From: Rhodanobacter sp. ANJX3
GTDB taxonomy: Bacteria > Pseudomonadota > Gammaproteobacteria > Xanthomonadales > Rhodanobacteraceae
Length of the DNA: 64,000 bases
Direction of reading: 5' to 3'
NCBI RefSeq assembly: GCF_014200755.1
Contig: NZ_JACHCM010000003.1
Span: forward strand, 1-64,000
The notes under the pieces were generated by a model, which saw only the letters and a program-made list of their open reading frames with translations, had not been told where the DNA came from and searched no databases. Every line of letters starts with the position of its first letter. Position 1 is the stretch's first letter. Both the position numbers and the translations under genes were made by a program. Shown here piece after piece: positions 27,807 through 36,457 of the stretch.

Positions 27807-28478
27807 TTGACCACTCCTCTGCAAGACCTGATCGACGGCAACCGACGCTGGTCCGCCGCGGTGCGCGACACCGACCCGAATTTCTTCAAAAACCTCGCCG
27901 AGCAGCAGTCGCCGAAATACCTGTGGATCGGCTGCTCCGACTCGCGCGTGCCGGCCACGCAGATTGTCGATCTACCCCCCGGCGAAATCTTCGTGCAGCG
28001 CAACGTCGCCAACGTGGTGGCGCACACCGATCTCAACTGCCTCAGCGCGATCCAGTTCGCCGTCGACGTGCTGAAGGTCGAGCACATCATCGTGGTCGGC
28101 CACTACGGCTGCGGCGGTATCCAGGCCGTGCTCGACAAGCGCCGGCTGGGTCTGGTGGACAACTGGCTGCGCCATGTCGGCGATGTCGCGCAGAAGCATG
28201 ACCGACTGCTGTCCGCGCTGGACACGATGAAGCTTCGCAACGTACGCCTGTGCGAACTCAATGCGATCGAGCAGGTGGTCAACGTCTGCCACACCACCAC
28301 GGTGATGGACGCCTGGGAGCGCGGCCAGAACCTGTCGGTGCACGCGTGGTGCTACAGCCTCGACAACGGTCATATGAACGACCTGGACCTGCACGTTGAA
28401 GGGCGCGATGCATTATTTCAAAAGTATACGCATGCACTGGGTCGGCTGGGCCTGCAGGTCGAGCCGATGTCTCTCTAG
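27807..28478 (+). CDS. can: beta-class carbonic anhydrase
   Basis: This enzyme interconverts CO2 and bicarbonate. From the TTG start at 27807 it is 223 residues, with zinc-site residues C43, D45 (CSDSR), H99 and C102 (HYGCGG). These are the E. coli Can positions shifted by one, which supports TTG as the start; GGAG lies nine bases upstream. ATG 27759 would add 16 residues and has no ribosome site. It is the last gene of the plus-strand run and ends before a strong terminator. Confidence 0.92.
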   Translation: MTTPLQDLIDGNRRWSAAVRDTDPNFFKNLAEQQSPKYLWIGCSDSRVPATQIVDLPPGEIFVQRNVANVVAHTDLNCLSAIQFAVDVLKVEHIIVVGHYGCGGIQAVLDKRRLGLVDNWLRHVGDVAQKHDRLLSALDTMKLRNVRLCELNAIEQVVNVCHTTTVMDAWERGQNLSVHAWCYSLDNGHMNDLDLHVEGRDALFQKYTHALGRLGLQVEPMSL

Positions 28479-28561
28479 ACGAACACGTCGACAGGCGCAC
28501 TGCGCCGCTCGCAGGGAGCCCTCGCACAACATGAGCTGATCGGGCCTCGTCGATTTCAAAA

Positions 28562-28591
28562 AAAAGCCCGCCGGGATGCCGGCGGGCTTTT
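28562..28591. terminator. bidirectional terminator after can
   Basis: A 13-bp perfect stem (AAAAGCCCGCCGG with its complement, GATG loop) has T-runs on both strands. It separates convergent can and the small secreted-protein gene. Confidence 0.92.
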
Positions 28592-28631
28592 CCGTTTTCG
28601 TAAGGATGCGAAGGCTAGACGAATCTAACTA

Positions 28632-28829
28632 TCAGCCGGCCGTGGAAGCGGACGCCGGAGCGGCCGTCTTCTTGGCGGCCTTCTTGTGGGCCTTGTGCTT
28701 GGTGGTATGAGCAGCCTTGGTGCTGGAAGCAGCGGCCGGGGCGGAGCTTGCCGCGGCCTGAGCGAACACAGAGCCGGAAAGAGCCACGCCAGCCACGAGC
28801 AGGGAAGCGATCGCAAGTTTACGCATCAT
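28632..28829 (-). CDS. small secreted Ala/Lys-rich protein
   Basis: The 65-residue product has a signal peptide (KLAIASLLVAGVALSGSVFAQA) and a mature part of Ala, Ser, Lys and Thr with KHKAHKKAAKK, so it is small, basic and probably disordered. A GAGG lies nine bases before ATG 28829 (a second ATG follows at once). Similar short Ala/Lys proteins are common in this family and have no known function. The stop is 41 bases from the terminator hairpin. Confidence 0.75.
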   Translation of the reverse strand: MMRKLAIASLLVAGVALSGSVFAQAAASSAPAAASSTKAAHTTKHKAHKKAAKKTAAPASASTAG

Positions 28830-29014
28830 GATGTTGGGCCTCGAAATTAGTGTCGCGAGCCCGGCCGGAACCCGGCGTCTCGGGTGGCGCGACGAGACGA
28901 CCTTAGCAGCACCGGGGGGATACCGATGCTGAACAAAACACGGGAAATTCACGGCGTGCCGATCGTGAAATCTTGACTTTACAAAGGCTTAATCTGAAGC
29001 GAAACAACTTGCGT

Positions 29015-29794
29015 TTAAGCGAGCGTCGCTTCGAGCAGCCGGGCAATAAGCTCCTGCACCCGAGCAGCTTTTTCCGTGTCGTAGGCAAAGCTTTGCTCGT
29101 CCATGTAGTTGACTTGGGCCAGCTCCAACTGCACCGCTTGCACGCCGGCAACAGGATTTCCGTAGTGCCGCGTGATGTAGCCACCCTTGAAGCGCCCATT
29201 CACGGCAAAACTGAAGCGGGACTGCGCGTCTAGCCGCTGCTGGAGCTCGCTCTGCAGCGACGCGGTGCAGCTGGCACCGGCCGCCGTTCCCAGATTGAAA
29301 TCGGGCAGCCGACCATCGAACAGCATCGGCACGCGGCTGCGGATCGAATGCCCTTCCCACAGCACCACGCGTCCATGCCGATCGTGCAACCTCGCAACTT
29401 CCTGCGACAACGCCTGATGATAAGGCTGCCAGAACTCGTTTACGCGCTGTTGCACTTCGGCACCATCAGGCTCGCAGCCGTCGAGATAAATCGCTTCACC
29501 GTCGAAACCGATGGTCGAGACCAGGCCGGTTTCGCGCTGCCCGGGATAAAGCGCGTGGCCGTCCGCCGGCCGATTCAAATCGATCACATAGCGCGAGGCC
29601 TTTGGCTTCAGCACGCTGGCGCCAAGCTGTCGCGCCAGCGGCTCGTACAGACGACCGACATGCCAATCGGTATCCGGCGAACGGCGCGCGGCCGGCTGCA
29701 TGCGTGCAGCCATGTCGTCGGGGATAAAGCTGCCGTCGTGCGGCAGGCTGATCAACAAAGGTACGCTGCCGCGCTGAAGAGTGAAGTTTTCCAT
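29015..29794 (-). CDS. hutG: N-formylglutamate amidohydrolase (HutG type)
   Basis: HutG hydrolyses N-formylglutamate, the last step of one histidine-degradation branch. The 259-residue sequence shows SLPHDGSFIPDD, DTDWHVGRLY, VIDLNRPADG, WEGHSIRS and the RFKGGYITRHYG segment typical of the family. No hutUHI genes are nearby, so this may be an orphan with another substrate. It is 53 bases downstream of gor on the same strand. Confidence 0.88.
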   Translation of the reverse strand: MENFTLQRGSVPLLISLPHDGSFIPDDMAARMQPAARRSPDTDWHVGRLYEPLARQLGASVLKPKASRYVIDLNRPADGHALYPGQRETGLVSTIGFDGEAIYLDGCEPDGAEVQQRVNEFWQPYHQALSQEVARLHDRHGRVVLWEGHSIRSRVPMLFDGRLPDFNLGTAAGASCTASLQSELQQRLDAQSRFSFAVNGRFKGGYITRHYGNPVAGVQAVQLELAQVNYMDEQSFAYDTEKAARVQELIARLLEATLA

Positions 29795-29847
29795 CCCGGC
29801 ATTCTAGTGCCGACTGTCGATGGACGCTGCGACTTATCCCGCAACTG

Positions 29848-31197
29848 TCAGGCCATCGCCAGCAGCTCTTCGGCGACCGTCGGATGAATCGCCACGGCGG
29901 TCTCCAGATCGCGTTTGCGCAAGCCCAGCCTCAAGGCGACGGCAAAGCCCTGCAGTATTTCGTCGGTCCCGGGACCGAGCAGATGGATACCGACCACGCG
30001 CGCATCCTCACCGACGCACACCAGCTTCATCAGGCTCGCCTCCTTGCGCTCCACCAGCATGAACTGCATCGGGGTGAAACGGCTGCGGTATGTTTTGACG
30101 GCGTCGCCGTACTGTTGGCGCGCCTGCTCTTCGCTCAGCCCGACGCTGCCCAACGGAGGATCGGAAAACACCACGCTGGGGATGGCGTCGCCATCGATAC
30201 CGCTATCGATTCGATCACCGAACAGACGATCGGCCAACCGCCGTCCGTTGGCTACGGCGACCGGCGTCAGCGCCTTGTTCGTGGTGATATCGCCCACCGC
30301 ATAAACACCGGTCACGCTGGTGTTCTGCTGCGCATCGACCTGCACGTGACCGAGTTTGTCGGTTTCCACGCCGATCACGTCCAGCCCCAGCCTTTCACTG
30401 TTGGGCACGCGGCCCACGGCCCACAGCACGGCGTCATACGGGCCGCGCGATCCGGCCTTGGCGTCTTCCAGAATGATGCCTTCGGCCGTGCGTCGGGCAC
30501 TTTTTATCTCGCTCTTGGTATCGATGGAAATACCTTGCGCTTCCATCTTTTCTCTCAGCGACTCGACCATCTCGGCATCGAAATTTTTCAGCAGCCGCTC
30601 GACCGCCAACATGTCGACATCCGCGCCGAGCGCCCTCAGCAAGCCGGCAAATTCCACCGCGATGTAGCCGCCGCCGACAATCGCCACGCGACGCGGCATG
30701 GCCTCCAGCGCGAACATGTCGTCCGATACCAGCCCGAGCTCGAAACCCGGCAGATCGAGCGTTCGGGGACGTGCGCCGGTGGCGATAACGATATGCGCCG
30801 CCTGCAGCCGGCTGCCGTCCGCCAGTTCGATGGTATCGGTCGCCACGAAGCGGCCCGTCTGATAAGCCACATCGATATGCTTTTCCTTCAATCGCTTGGC
30901 GTAACGCTCGTTGATACCAGCGATATAGCGATCGCGCAGGCCACGAAAATGCGCCAAGTCCAGTGACCCCGGGGTCGAGTCAAAACCGAATTCGACCGCC
31001 AGCGTTTGCTGGTGCGCCAGCTGCGCGGAAAGCCACAGGCTCTTTTTAGGCACGCAGCCGCGATTGACGCAGGTACCGCCCAACGCCAGCGCAGGGTCGA
31101 CCAACACAACGCGGGCTCCGTGACGCGCCGCGCGAAAGGCGACGGACAGTCCGCCCGAGCCTGCGCCCAATACGATCACGTCATAAGTTGCATTCAT
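29848..31197 (-). CDS. gor: glutathione-disulfide reductase
   Basis: This FAD/NADPH oxidoreductase reduces glutathione disulfide. It has the FAD motif GAGSGGLS, the redox disulfide C43-C48 (GTCVNRGCVPKK), the NADPH motif VGGGYIAVEF, and the C-terminal AIHPTVAEELL. Length 449. ATG 31197 has GGAGAG upstream; another 52 codons are open but overlap poor sequence. Confidence 0.92.
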   Translation of the reverse strand: MNATYDVIVLGAGSGGLSVAFRAARHGARVVLVDPALALGGTCVNRGCVPKKSLWLSAQLAHQQTLAVEFGFDSTPGSLDLAHFRGLRDRYIAGINERYAKRLKEKHIDVAYQTGRFVATDTIELADGSRLQAAHIVIATGARPRTLDLPGFELGLVSDDMFALEAMPRRVAIVGGGYIAVEFAGLLRALGADVDMLAVERLLKNFDAEMVESLREKMEAQGISIDTKSEIKSARRTAEGIILEDAKAGSRGPYDAVLWAVGRVPNSERLGLDVIGVETDKLGHVQVDAQQNTSVTGVYAVGDITTNKALTPVAVANGRRLADRLFGDRIDSGIDGDAIPSVVFSDPPLGSVGLSEEQARQQYGDAVKTYRSRFTPMQFMLVERKEASLMKLVCVGEDARVVGIHLLGPGTDEILQGFAVALRLGLRKRDLETAVAIHPTVAEELLAMA

Positions 31198-31291
31198 TGG
31201 CGCGCTCTCCGTTTGATTTCCGCACGCTAGCGCGCGGTACGCGAAACCGATGTCAGATCGACATCTTCCTGCCCCAGACATCGCCGACTCG

Positions 31292-32551
31292 CTAGAGTCC
31301 AAATCGCGCCGGCGCGTAAGGCGACGCATCGACCGGCGAAACCGGACCGCCAAGCATGGATGCCGCCAGCTCGGCCGTACCCGTCGACATGCTGACGCCG
31401 AGCATGCCGTGCCCCGTTGCCAGCAGCAGGTTGGACCAGCGTGCGCTGCGGCCGATGATCGGCAGCTCGTCCACGCTCATCGGTCGCCAGCCCCACCACT
31501 CTTCCAGCAATGCCGGACCTTCCGGCTCGCGCAGTCCTTCTGCCGCACCGCGTCGCAGTGCGTCGATGCGCGTGCGGTTGATGCCTTCGGCGTAACCGGA
31601 AAATTCCATCGTGCTGCCCAGCCGGTAACCGCTGTTCCACGTGGTGACGCAAACCGAAGCCTCGCGCAGCACCAGCGCATGACGCGGGGCGAGCACAGGC
31701 CTGGAATACGTGAGGGAATAACCTTTGCCCGGCTGCATCGGCAGACACATATCCAACTTTTTCGACAGCAACGGTGACCAGGCACCGAGTGCGAGCAGCA
31801 CGCTGTCGCCTGTGAATGCTCCCCGGCTCGTCATGACCCGGCGGATGCGGCCTTCTCCGGTCGTGAAGTCGTCGATGCGCGCGCCCGTTTCGATGACGCC
31901 GCCTAGCTCGATCACGCGCCGGGCCAACTCCGCCGCGTAACGATCCGGCCGCAGTCGCGCGTCGCCTGGATGAAAAAGGCCGCCAACGATACCCGGTTTC
32001 AGTGCCGGCTCGATCGCCTCGACATCGCCGCCGCGCAGACGCTGCACCTCGATGCCGAGACGATCGAGCACCGTCGCATGATGACGCTCATCGGCCACCT
32101 GCTTCGCGGCCGTGCGATAAGCGTAGAGCACGCCGGATTCGGCGAATTCGCACTCGAGTTTTTCATCGCGCACCAGCTCGGCCAGCAGTTGGCGCGAGCG
32201 CTGCAAGATGGCCAGGCGCGCGGACGCGGCATGATGGAAATCGCGCCAGTTGCAGCGCCTCGCAAAGCCCAGCAGCCAGCGCAATCGCGGTCCATCCAAA
32301 CGCGGATTGAGATACAGCGGCGCATCGGCTTTCAGCATGGAGCGCAGCGCCACGCCGATCATTCCCGGCATCGCCAGCGGCGGCGCATGGCTCGGCGTAA
32401 TGGTGCCGCAGTTGCCGTGCGAGCTGCCGCATCCCGGCATGCCCTGCTCCAGCACACGCACGCTCGCGCCCGCTTTCAGCAGATACAGCGCGCACGCCAG
32501 CCCGATGACGCCACCGCCGAGAATCAGCACATCGCTGCGATGAGTGTCCAC
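31292..32551 (-). CDS. dadA: FAD-dependent D-amino acid dehydrogenase (DadA-like)
   Basis: This is a DAO-family flavoprotein that oxidatively deaminates D-amino acids to 2-oxo acids, passing electrons to the membrane. The dinucleotide motif LGGGVIGLACA is at residues 11-21; the end has RPMSVDELPIIG and GHGMLGVSMSTGT, the DadA hallmark. Length 419. There is no dadX beside it; alr is elsewhere. It lies 94 bases upstream of gor on the same strand. Confidence 0.87.
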   Translation of the reverse strand: MDTHRSDVLILGGGVIGLACALYLLKAGASVRVLEQGMPGCGSSHGNCGTITPSHAPPLAMPGMIGVALRSMLKADAPLYLNPRLDGPRLRWLLGFARRCNWRDFHHAASARLAILQRSRQLLAELVRDEKLECEFAESGVLYAYRTAAKQVADERHHATVLDRLGIEVQRLRGGDVEAIEPALKPGIVGGLFHPGDARLRPDRYAAELARRVIELGGVIETGARIDDFTTGEGRIRRVMTSRGAFTGDSVLLALGAWSPLLSKKLDMCLPMQPGKGYSLTYSRPVLAPRHALVLREASVCVTTWNSGYRLGSTMEFSGYAEGINRTRIDALRRGAAEGLREPEGPALLEEWWGWRPMSVDELPIIGRSARWSNLLLATGHGMLGVSMSTGTAELAASMLGGPVSPVDASPYAPARFGL

Positions 32552-32647
32552 TCGCCTCCCCCTCCGTTACGACGTCCGGCCCTTCCTATCTTGCACACCC
32601 AACATTTCGCGCGCACGCTGGCCGCAATCGTCCACTCGGGCTTTAGT

Positions 32648-33976
32648 ATGACGGCTAAAATTCTCCTCACCGGGATTTATCTTGCTGCGTTACTGACGCC
32701 GATGATGGCAACCGCTCAGTCATACGACCACGACGAACTGGTGCTTTTCCAAAACATCGCGCGGCAGCCCAGCGACTGGGCGCGCTTCATTTACTTGTCG
32801 CACGCAGTACCGCATCTATCCATCTCTGAGCAAATTCTGGGAGAGCAACTGCTCTCCTCATCGGAAAGCGAACTCGGCCTCTACGACCAGGCCATTCTTG
32901 GATTCCCCCTCCGAAGTGAGGCCATCCCAAACCTTCCTCTTCCGACAACTGCGGACTGGCAGGCGGCAGATGCCACCGACGCCATCACGGCGCTGAGCAG
33001 CCGCCGCCGCATCGTTCTTATCAACGAGGCGCATCACGACGCCAATACTCGCGTACTGACGCTGGCATTGCTGCCTCGCTTGCGGGCGCTCGGGTTCAAC
33101 TATTTCGCTACCGAGGCTTTGAGCGACAAGGATCCCGAGCTGATGCGGCGCGGTTATCCCGTGCAACAAAGCGGCACGGAATATCTGCACGAGCCGCTTT
33201 ACGGCGATATGGTGCGCGAGGCGATCCGACTCGGTTTCATCATCGTACCTTACGACTCCAGTGCGAGCGGCAAGGCACGCGAAGCCGAACAAGAAAACAA
33301 TCTCTACCAGAGAGTGTTTGCCAAAGATTCCGGTGCTCGGCTATTCGTGCACTGCGGTTATGCCCATATCGATAAAGCCGAGGGACGACTGGGTGATATC
33401 AAGCCCATGGCTATGGGTCTGAAAAAATTGACCGGCTTCGATCCGCTGTCGATCGACCAGACTCAATTTCTCGAAGTCTTGGCGGATAGAACCGACGCCT
33501 ATCATCAGCTGATAGCCAGCTTTCATCCGAAGAGCCCGATAATTTTAGTCAACCGAACAAGTGGCAGCCCATGGAGCGCAGCGCCGACACTGTACGACGT
33601 CAACGTCATCCTGCCTCTTTCCGTGAGCCTGAAGTCCTTCGGTGTCGCCAGTGAAGACAAACACGAGGGCGACTCGTCTCGTCTCTCGCACGATTTGATG
33701 AATTCGCGCGACATGCATCGGCCGAATTGGCTGACGCTTTCCGGCGATCGCTCCGCCATGCCCATCAGCGCCGATCTTTGTAGGAAACATTTTCCTTGCA
33801 TCATCGAGGCGCGCTACGTCGATGAATCGGACGACGCCATAGCCGCTGACAGGTATGTCTTTTTTGAGCCGCTTACCGATAGCAGACTGTATTTGCGCCC
33901 AGGCCGTTACCGGTTACGCACGATGGACAGTGACAGCGAAGTTCTATCCGAACAGACCATTCAGGCATCGAAGTAG
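32648..33976 (+). CDS. secreted protein, ChaN/erythromycin-esterase-like fold suspected
   Basis: I do not recognise this 442-residue protein with certainty. It has a signal peptide (ILLTGIYLAALLTPMMATAQS). The central part, RRIVLINEAHHDANTRVLTL, followed by LGFNYFATEAL, and later RLFVHCGYAHIDK, recalls the ChaN/TraB/EreA group, in which His/Glu residues in such positions bind metal or heme or act in hydrolysis. ATG 32648 gives a clean signal peptide; the frame is open far upstream antisense to dadA. It looks less GC-rich than its neighbours, which suggests later acquisition. It is 117 bases from the blaI start. Confidence 0.7.
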   Translation: MTAKILLTGIYLAALLTPMMATAQSYDHDELVLFQNIARQPSDWARFIYLSHAVPHLSISEQILGEQLLSSSESELGLYDQAILGFPLRSEAIPNLPLPTTADWQAADATDAITALSSRRRIVLINEAHHDANTRVLTLALLPRLRALGFNYFATEALSDKDPELMRRGYPVQQSGTEYLHEPLYGDMVREAIRLGFIIVPYDSSASGKAREAEQENNLYQRVFAKDSGARLFVHCGYAHIDKAEGRLGDIKPMAMGLKKLTGFDPLSIDQTQFLEVLADRTDAYHQLIASFHPKSPIILVNRTSGSPWSAAPTLYDVNVILPLSVSLKSFGVASEDKHEGDSSRLSHDLMNSRDMHRPNWLTLSGDRSAMPISADLCRKHFPCIIEARYVDESDDAIAADRYVFFEPLTDSRLYLRPGRYRLRTMDSDSEVLSEQTIQASK

Positions 33977-34038
33977 GAGCTCGCCAGCGCATGGCCAGCA
34001 GCTGACCATTTGCGCCAAGGGAACCCTTGCATTCATGA

Positions 34039-34052
34039 ATTACACATGTAAT
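34039..34052. promoter_or_regulatory. BlaI-type operator 1
   Basis: ATTACACATGTAAT is a dyad with the TACA-N2-TGTA core known for BlaI/MecI repressors. It overlaps the spacer and -10 of a plausible promoter (TTGCAT at 34027-34032, 17-base gap, AATAGT at 34050-34055) ahead of blaI. Confidence 0.75.
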
Positions 34053-34061
34053 AGTTAAATT

Positions 34062-34077
34062 GATTACGCTAGTAATC
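34062..34077. promoter_or_regulatory. BlaI-type operator 2
   Basis: GATTACGCTAGTAATC is a perfect dyad with the same ATTAC-N4-GTAAT frame as operator 1. The centres are 24 bases apart. It would cover the transcription start of blaI. Confidence 0.72.
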
Positions 34078-34093
34078 TCACAGAACTACCAAC

Positions 34094-34498
34094 ATGAGCC
34101 CCAACATGTCGGATAAGACGATTGTCATCAGCGAGGCCGAAAGTCGGGTCATGGAGTTACTGTGGCAGCAATCGCCACAGACCTCTGAAGAAATGGTCGC
34201 GGCGTTGCTTGAACCCACCGGTTGGCACGAAAAGACCATCAAGACCCTGATCAATCGTCTGCTGGGCAAGGGCGCCATCAGCGCCGAAAAGGACGGACGG
34301 CGTTATTTGTATTCGGCGCTGCTGCGACGCGAGGACTGGCAGCAGCGCGAAAGCCGTAGCCTGCTCGACCGTGTGTTCGGCGGCAAGGTGGCGCCGCTGC
34401 TGGCGCATTTCAGCCAGCACGAAAAGCTGACGGCGAAGGACGTCGCCGAGCTGCGCAAGCTGATCGATGCCATCGACAAGAAAGGACGCAGGACATGA
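34094..34498 (+). CDS. blaI: BlaI/MecI/CopY family transcriptional repressor
   Basis: This 134-residue winged-helix repressor (about residues 10-80, ISEAESRVMELLWQQSPQTS and KTIKTLINRLLGKGAISAEKDGR spanning the DNA-binding part) has a C-terminal dimer helix where the partner protease would cut. Two dyads upstream match its expected site. It overlaps the M56 gene by ATGA. ATG 34106 (MSDKTIV) is an alternative start; neither has a clear ribosome site. Confidence 0.92.
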   Translation: MSPNMSDKTIVISEAESRVMELLWQQSPQTSEEMVAALLEPTGWHEKTIKTLINRLLGKGAISAEKDGRRYLYSALLRREDWQQRESRSLLDRVFGGKVAPLLAHFSQHEKLTAKDVAELRKLIDAIDKKGRRT

Positions 34499-35751
34499 TC
34501 GATACGCTGCTATACGTCAACATGGGTTTGCTGCTTGCGCTGGTCTGCCGCAAGCCCGCCCGACGGTTGTTTGGGGCAGGTCCGGCATTCACCCTATGGC
34601 TGTTGCCGCTACTGCTGGCGACGCTGCCGTATTGGCCTGCCGTGCCATCAACCTGGGCGACAACGCCGACGATCCTGGTACTGCCTGCTGCGCGAACTCT
34701 AATAGCGCAGGCCGCGCCTTCGTTATCGGCTGCGCGCTGGGCCTTCATAGCTTGGGCAGCAGGCGCATCGCTCTGCGTCATCCGCCTGATCGTTCATTGC
34801 CGGCAACTGATGCGTCAAACGCGGCCGCTGCCGCCGGCCATGGCACAAGCGCTGCAACCCGATCGGGTCGGTATCGACACCCGACGGCTGCGTCTGCATC
34901 CGAATGGCCCTGCGGTTCTCTGGGCGCCGCGCAGCCTGCTGTTGCTGCCGCCGGATTTTCTCGATCGCTTCGACAGCGCCGAGCGTCGCCTGGTGCTGCG
35001 GCATGAAGCGGCTCATCTACGCCGCGGCGATACCTGGTGGAACCTGATCGCGGAATTGGCGTTTGCCCTGCTCTGGTTTCATCCGCTGGCATGGCTGGCC
35101 ATGCCGCGCTTTCGACTGGATCAGGAGCTGGCCTGCGACGAACAGGTATTGCGCCAGTCGCCGCAGGACGAAACCGCCTATGCCAACACGCTGCTGCACA
35201 GCATCGGCATGGACTCCACGCCTGTGCTTATTCCCTGGCTCGCCGAGCCCCAACTGAAGGAGCGACTGACCATGATTCAACGACTTCGTCCCGGCGCGCT
35301 GCGTCGGCGTGTGGGCTTTATCGGGCTGGCTTCGCTGATGCTGGCCAGTGCCATCGTGGCCCAGGCCGCAGGGAGTACTAGCGTCGACAAGAACGCCGAC
35401 GCCAACCTCAGCTACAACGCGACTGTTCAACCGTCATATCCTGCTGATTCGGTGAAGAATCACGAGCAGGGAACCGTGCTTGTCAATGTGCTGGTTGGTA
35501 TTGACGGCAAGGTGCATTCCATCAAAGTCGATCCAGCGACACAGGCTTCGCCCGCCTTGGTCAAGGCGACGACGGACGCAGTGAGTAAGTGGCACTTCAA
35601 TCCGGCCATAAAAAACGGCAAGCCGGTCGAAGCTTACGCCAGGGTTCCGGTCAACTTTGCTATGTCCGAGCCGGCGTTAAAACCCGCCAAACCCGCAACA
35701 CTGCCACCTCCACCGCCGCCGGCCCCGTCACATGCCTCGTCCAGTATCTGA
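34495..35751 (+). CDS. BlaR1-like M56 metalloprotease with C-terminal TonB domain
   Basis: This is a 418-residue sensor protease. About three membrane helices precede the M56 zinc site H170-E171-x2-H174 (RHEAAHLRRGD), followed by the DQELACDEQVL motif and a further helix near 280-295. Where BlaR1 has a penicillin-binding sensor, this protein has a TonB C-terminal domain (about 305-395, PSYPADSVKNHEQGTVLVNV) and a Pro-rich tail. It probably degrades or inactivates the BlaI repressor in response to an envelope signal, but beta-lactam sensing is not supported. The two genes overlap by four bases. Confidence 0.9.
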   Translation: MIDTLLYVNMGLLLALVCRKPARRLFGAGPAFTLWLLPLLLATLPYWPAVPSTWATTPTILVLPAARTLIAQAAPSLSAARWAFIAWAAGASLCVIRLIVHCRQLMRQTRPLPPAMAQALQPDRVGIDTRRLRLHPNGPAVLWAPRSLLLLPPDFLDRFDSAERRLVLRHEAAHLRRGDTWWNLIAELAFALLWFHPLAWLAMPRFRLDQELACDEQVLRQSPQDETAYANTLLHSIGMDSTPVLIPWLAEPQLKERLTMIQRLRPGALRRRVGFIGLASLMLASAIVAQAAGSTSVDKNADANLSYNATVQPSYPADSVKNHEQGTVLVNVLVGIDGKVHSIKVDPATQASPALVKATTDAVSKWHFNPAIKNGKPVEAYARVPVNFAMSEPALKPAKPATLPPPPPPAPSHASSSI

Positions 35752-35779
35752 GAACTTCCTTATAAGCTATTGATTTGAT

Positions 35780-35812
35780 AACCTCGGCGCCGTCGCTCGC
35801 CGAGGTTTTTTT
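35780..35812 (+). terminator. terminator-like hairpin that also holds the NlpC/P60 ribosome site
   Basis: AACCTCGGCG and CGCCGAGGTT form a perfect 10-bp stem with an 8-base loop, followed by five more T bases, ending at the base before ATG 35813. The GAGG of the 3' arm (35802-35805) is the only ribosome-binding site for the next gene. It may end the blaI-M56 transcript and limit read-through translation. Confidence 0.8.
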
Positions 35813-36388
35813 ATGCGCCAGGATCCTGCCATCCGTTTTGCGCATGCGCTGCCGTCATGGCGGACCGCCCGCCGCCTGGTTCTCGCGGGTGTGATTCTGC
35901 TGCTGGCCGCCTGCTCTAGTACGCCGCATCGGCGCGAAGCGACGTTCAAGGACTCGCACTCGTCGCTCGCGGATCTGCCGGCCCGCGCCCCGTCGACGGC
36001 CAATGTCGGTACGGCCAACGACGTGCTGTTTCGCGCCATCGCCCTGGTCGGTACGCCGTATCGCTGGGGTGGCAATACGCCGGCCGGCGGCTTCGATTGC
36101 AGCGGTCTGGTGGACTACATCTACCGCAACGCCGCCGACCTGCTGCTGCCGCACAGCTCGCGCGAGATGGCCGCGATGAACGGCGAAAAGGTTCGGCAAA
36201 TGACCGATCTGGCCAGCGGCGACCTGGTGTTTTTCGGCGGGAGCGGCGGCGTCAGCCACGTTGGCGTGTACGTCGGCAAGGGGCGTTTCGTGCACGCGCC
36301 GAACAGCGGCGGCACGGTGCGGCTGGATGACATCGACGGCCCGTACTGGCGCGATCACTTCATTTACGGCAAGCGGCTGCTGGATTGA
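35813..36388 (+). CDS. NlpC/P60-family lipoprotein endopeptidase
   Basis: This 191-residue lipoprotein (lipobox LLAAC, C34) of the Spr/MepS type cuts peptidoglycan peptide cross-links. The cysteine peptidase triad is visible as C96 (GGFDCSGLV), H149 (VSHVGVYVG) and H161 (FVHAPNSGG). The N-terminal stretch before the lipobox is long. ATG 35813 directly follows a T-run; its ribosome site is inside a hairpin. Expression may depend on read-through from the blaI operon. Confidence 0.92.
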   Translation: MRQDPAIRFAHALPSWRTARRLVLAGVILLLAACSSTPHRREATFKDSHSSLADLPARAPSTANVGTANDVLFRAIALVGTPYRWGGNTPAGGFDCSGLVDYIYRNAADLLLPHSSREMAAMNGEKVRQMTDLASGDLVFFGGSGGVSHVGVYVGKGRFVHAPNSGGTVRLDDIDGPYWRDHFIYGKRLLD

Positions 36389-36403
36389 ACCCGCATTGGG
36401 GCC

Positions 36404-36439
36404 CATAAAAAACGGCGCTCAACGGCGCCGTTTTTTATG
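36404..36439. terminator. bidirectional terminator between the NlpC/P60 gene and slyD
   Basis: The stem CATAAAAAACGGCGC pairs perfectly with its complement over 15 bp with a 6-base loop, and has T-runs on both strands. It separates convergent genes. Confidence 0.93.
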
Positions 36440-36457
36440 ATGCTCGAATACAAACGA

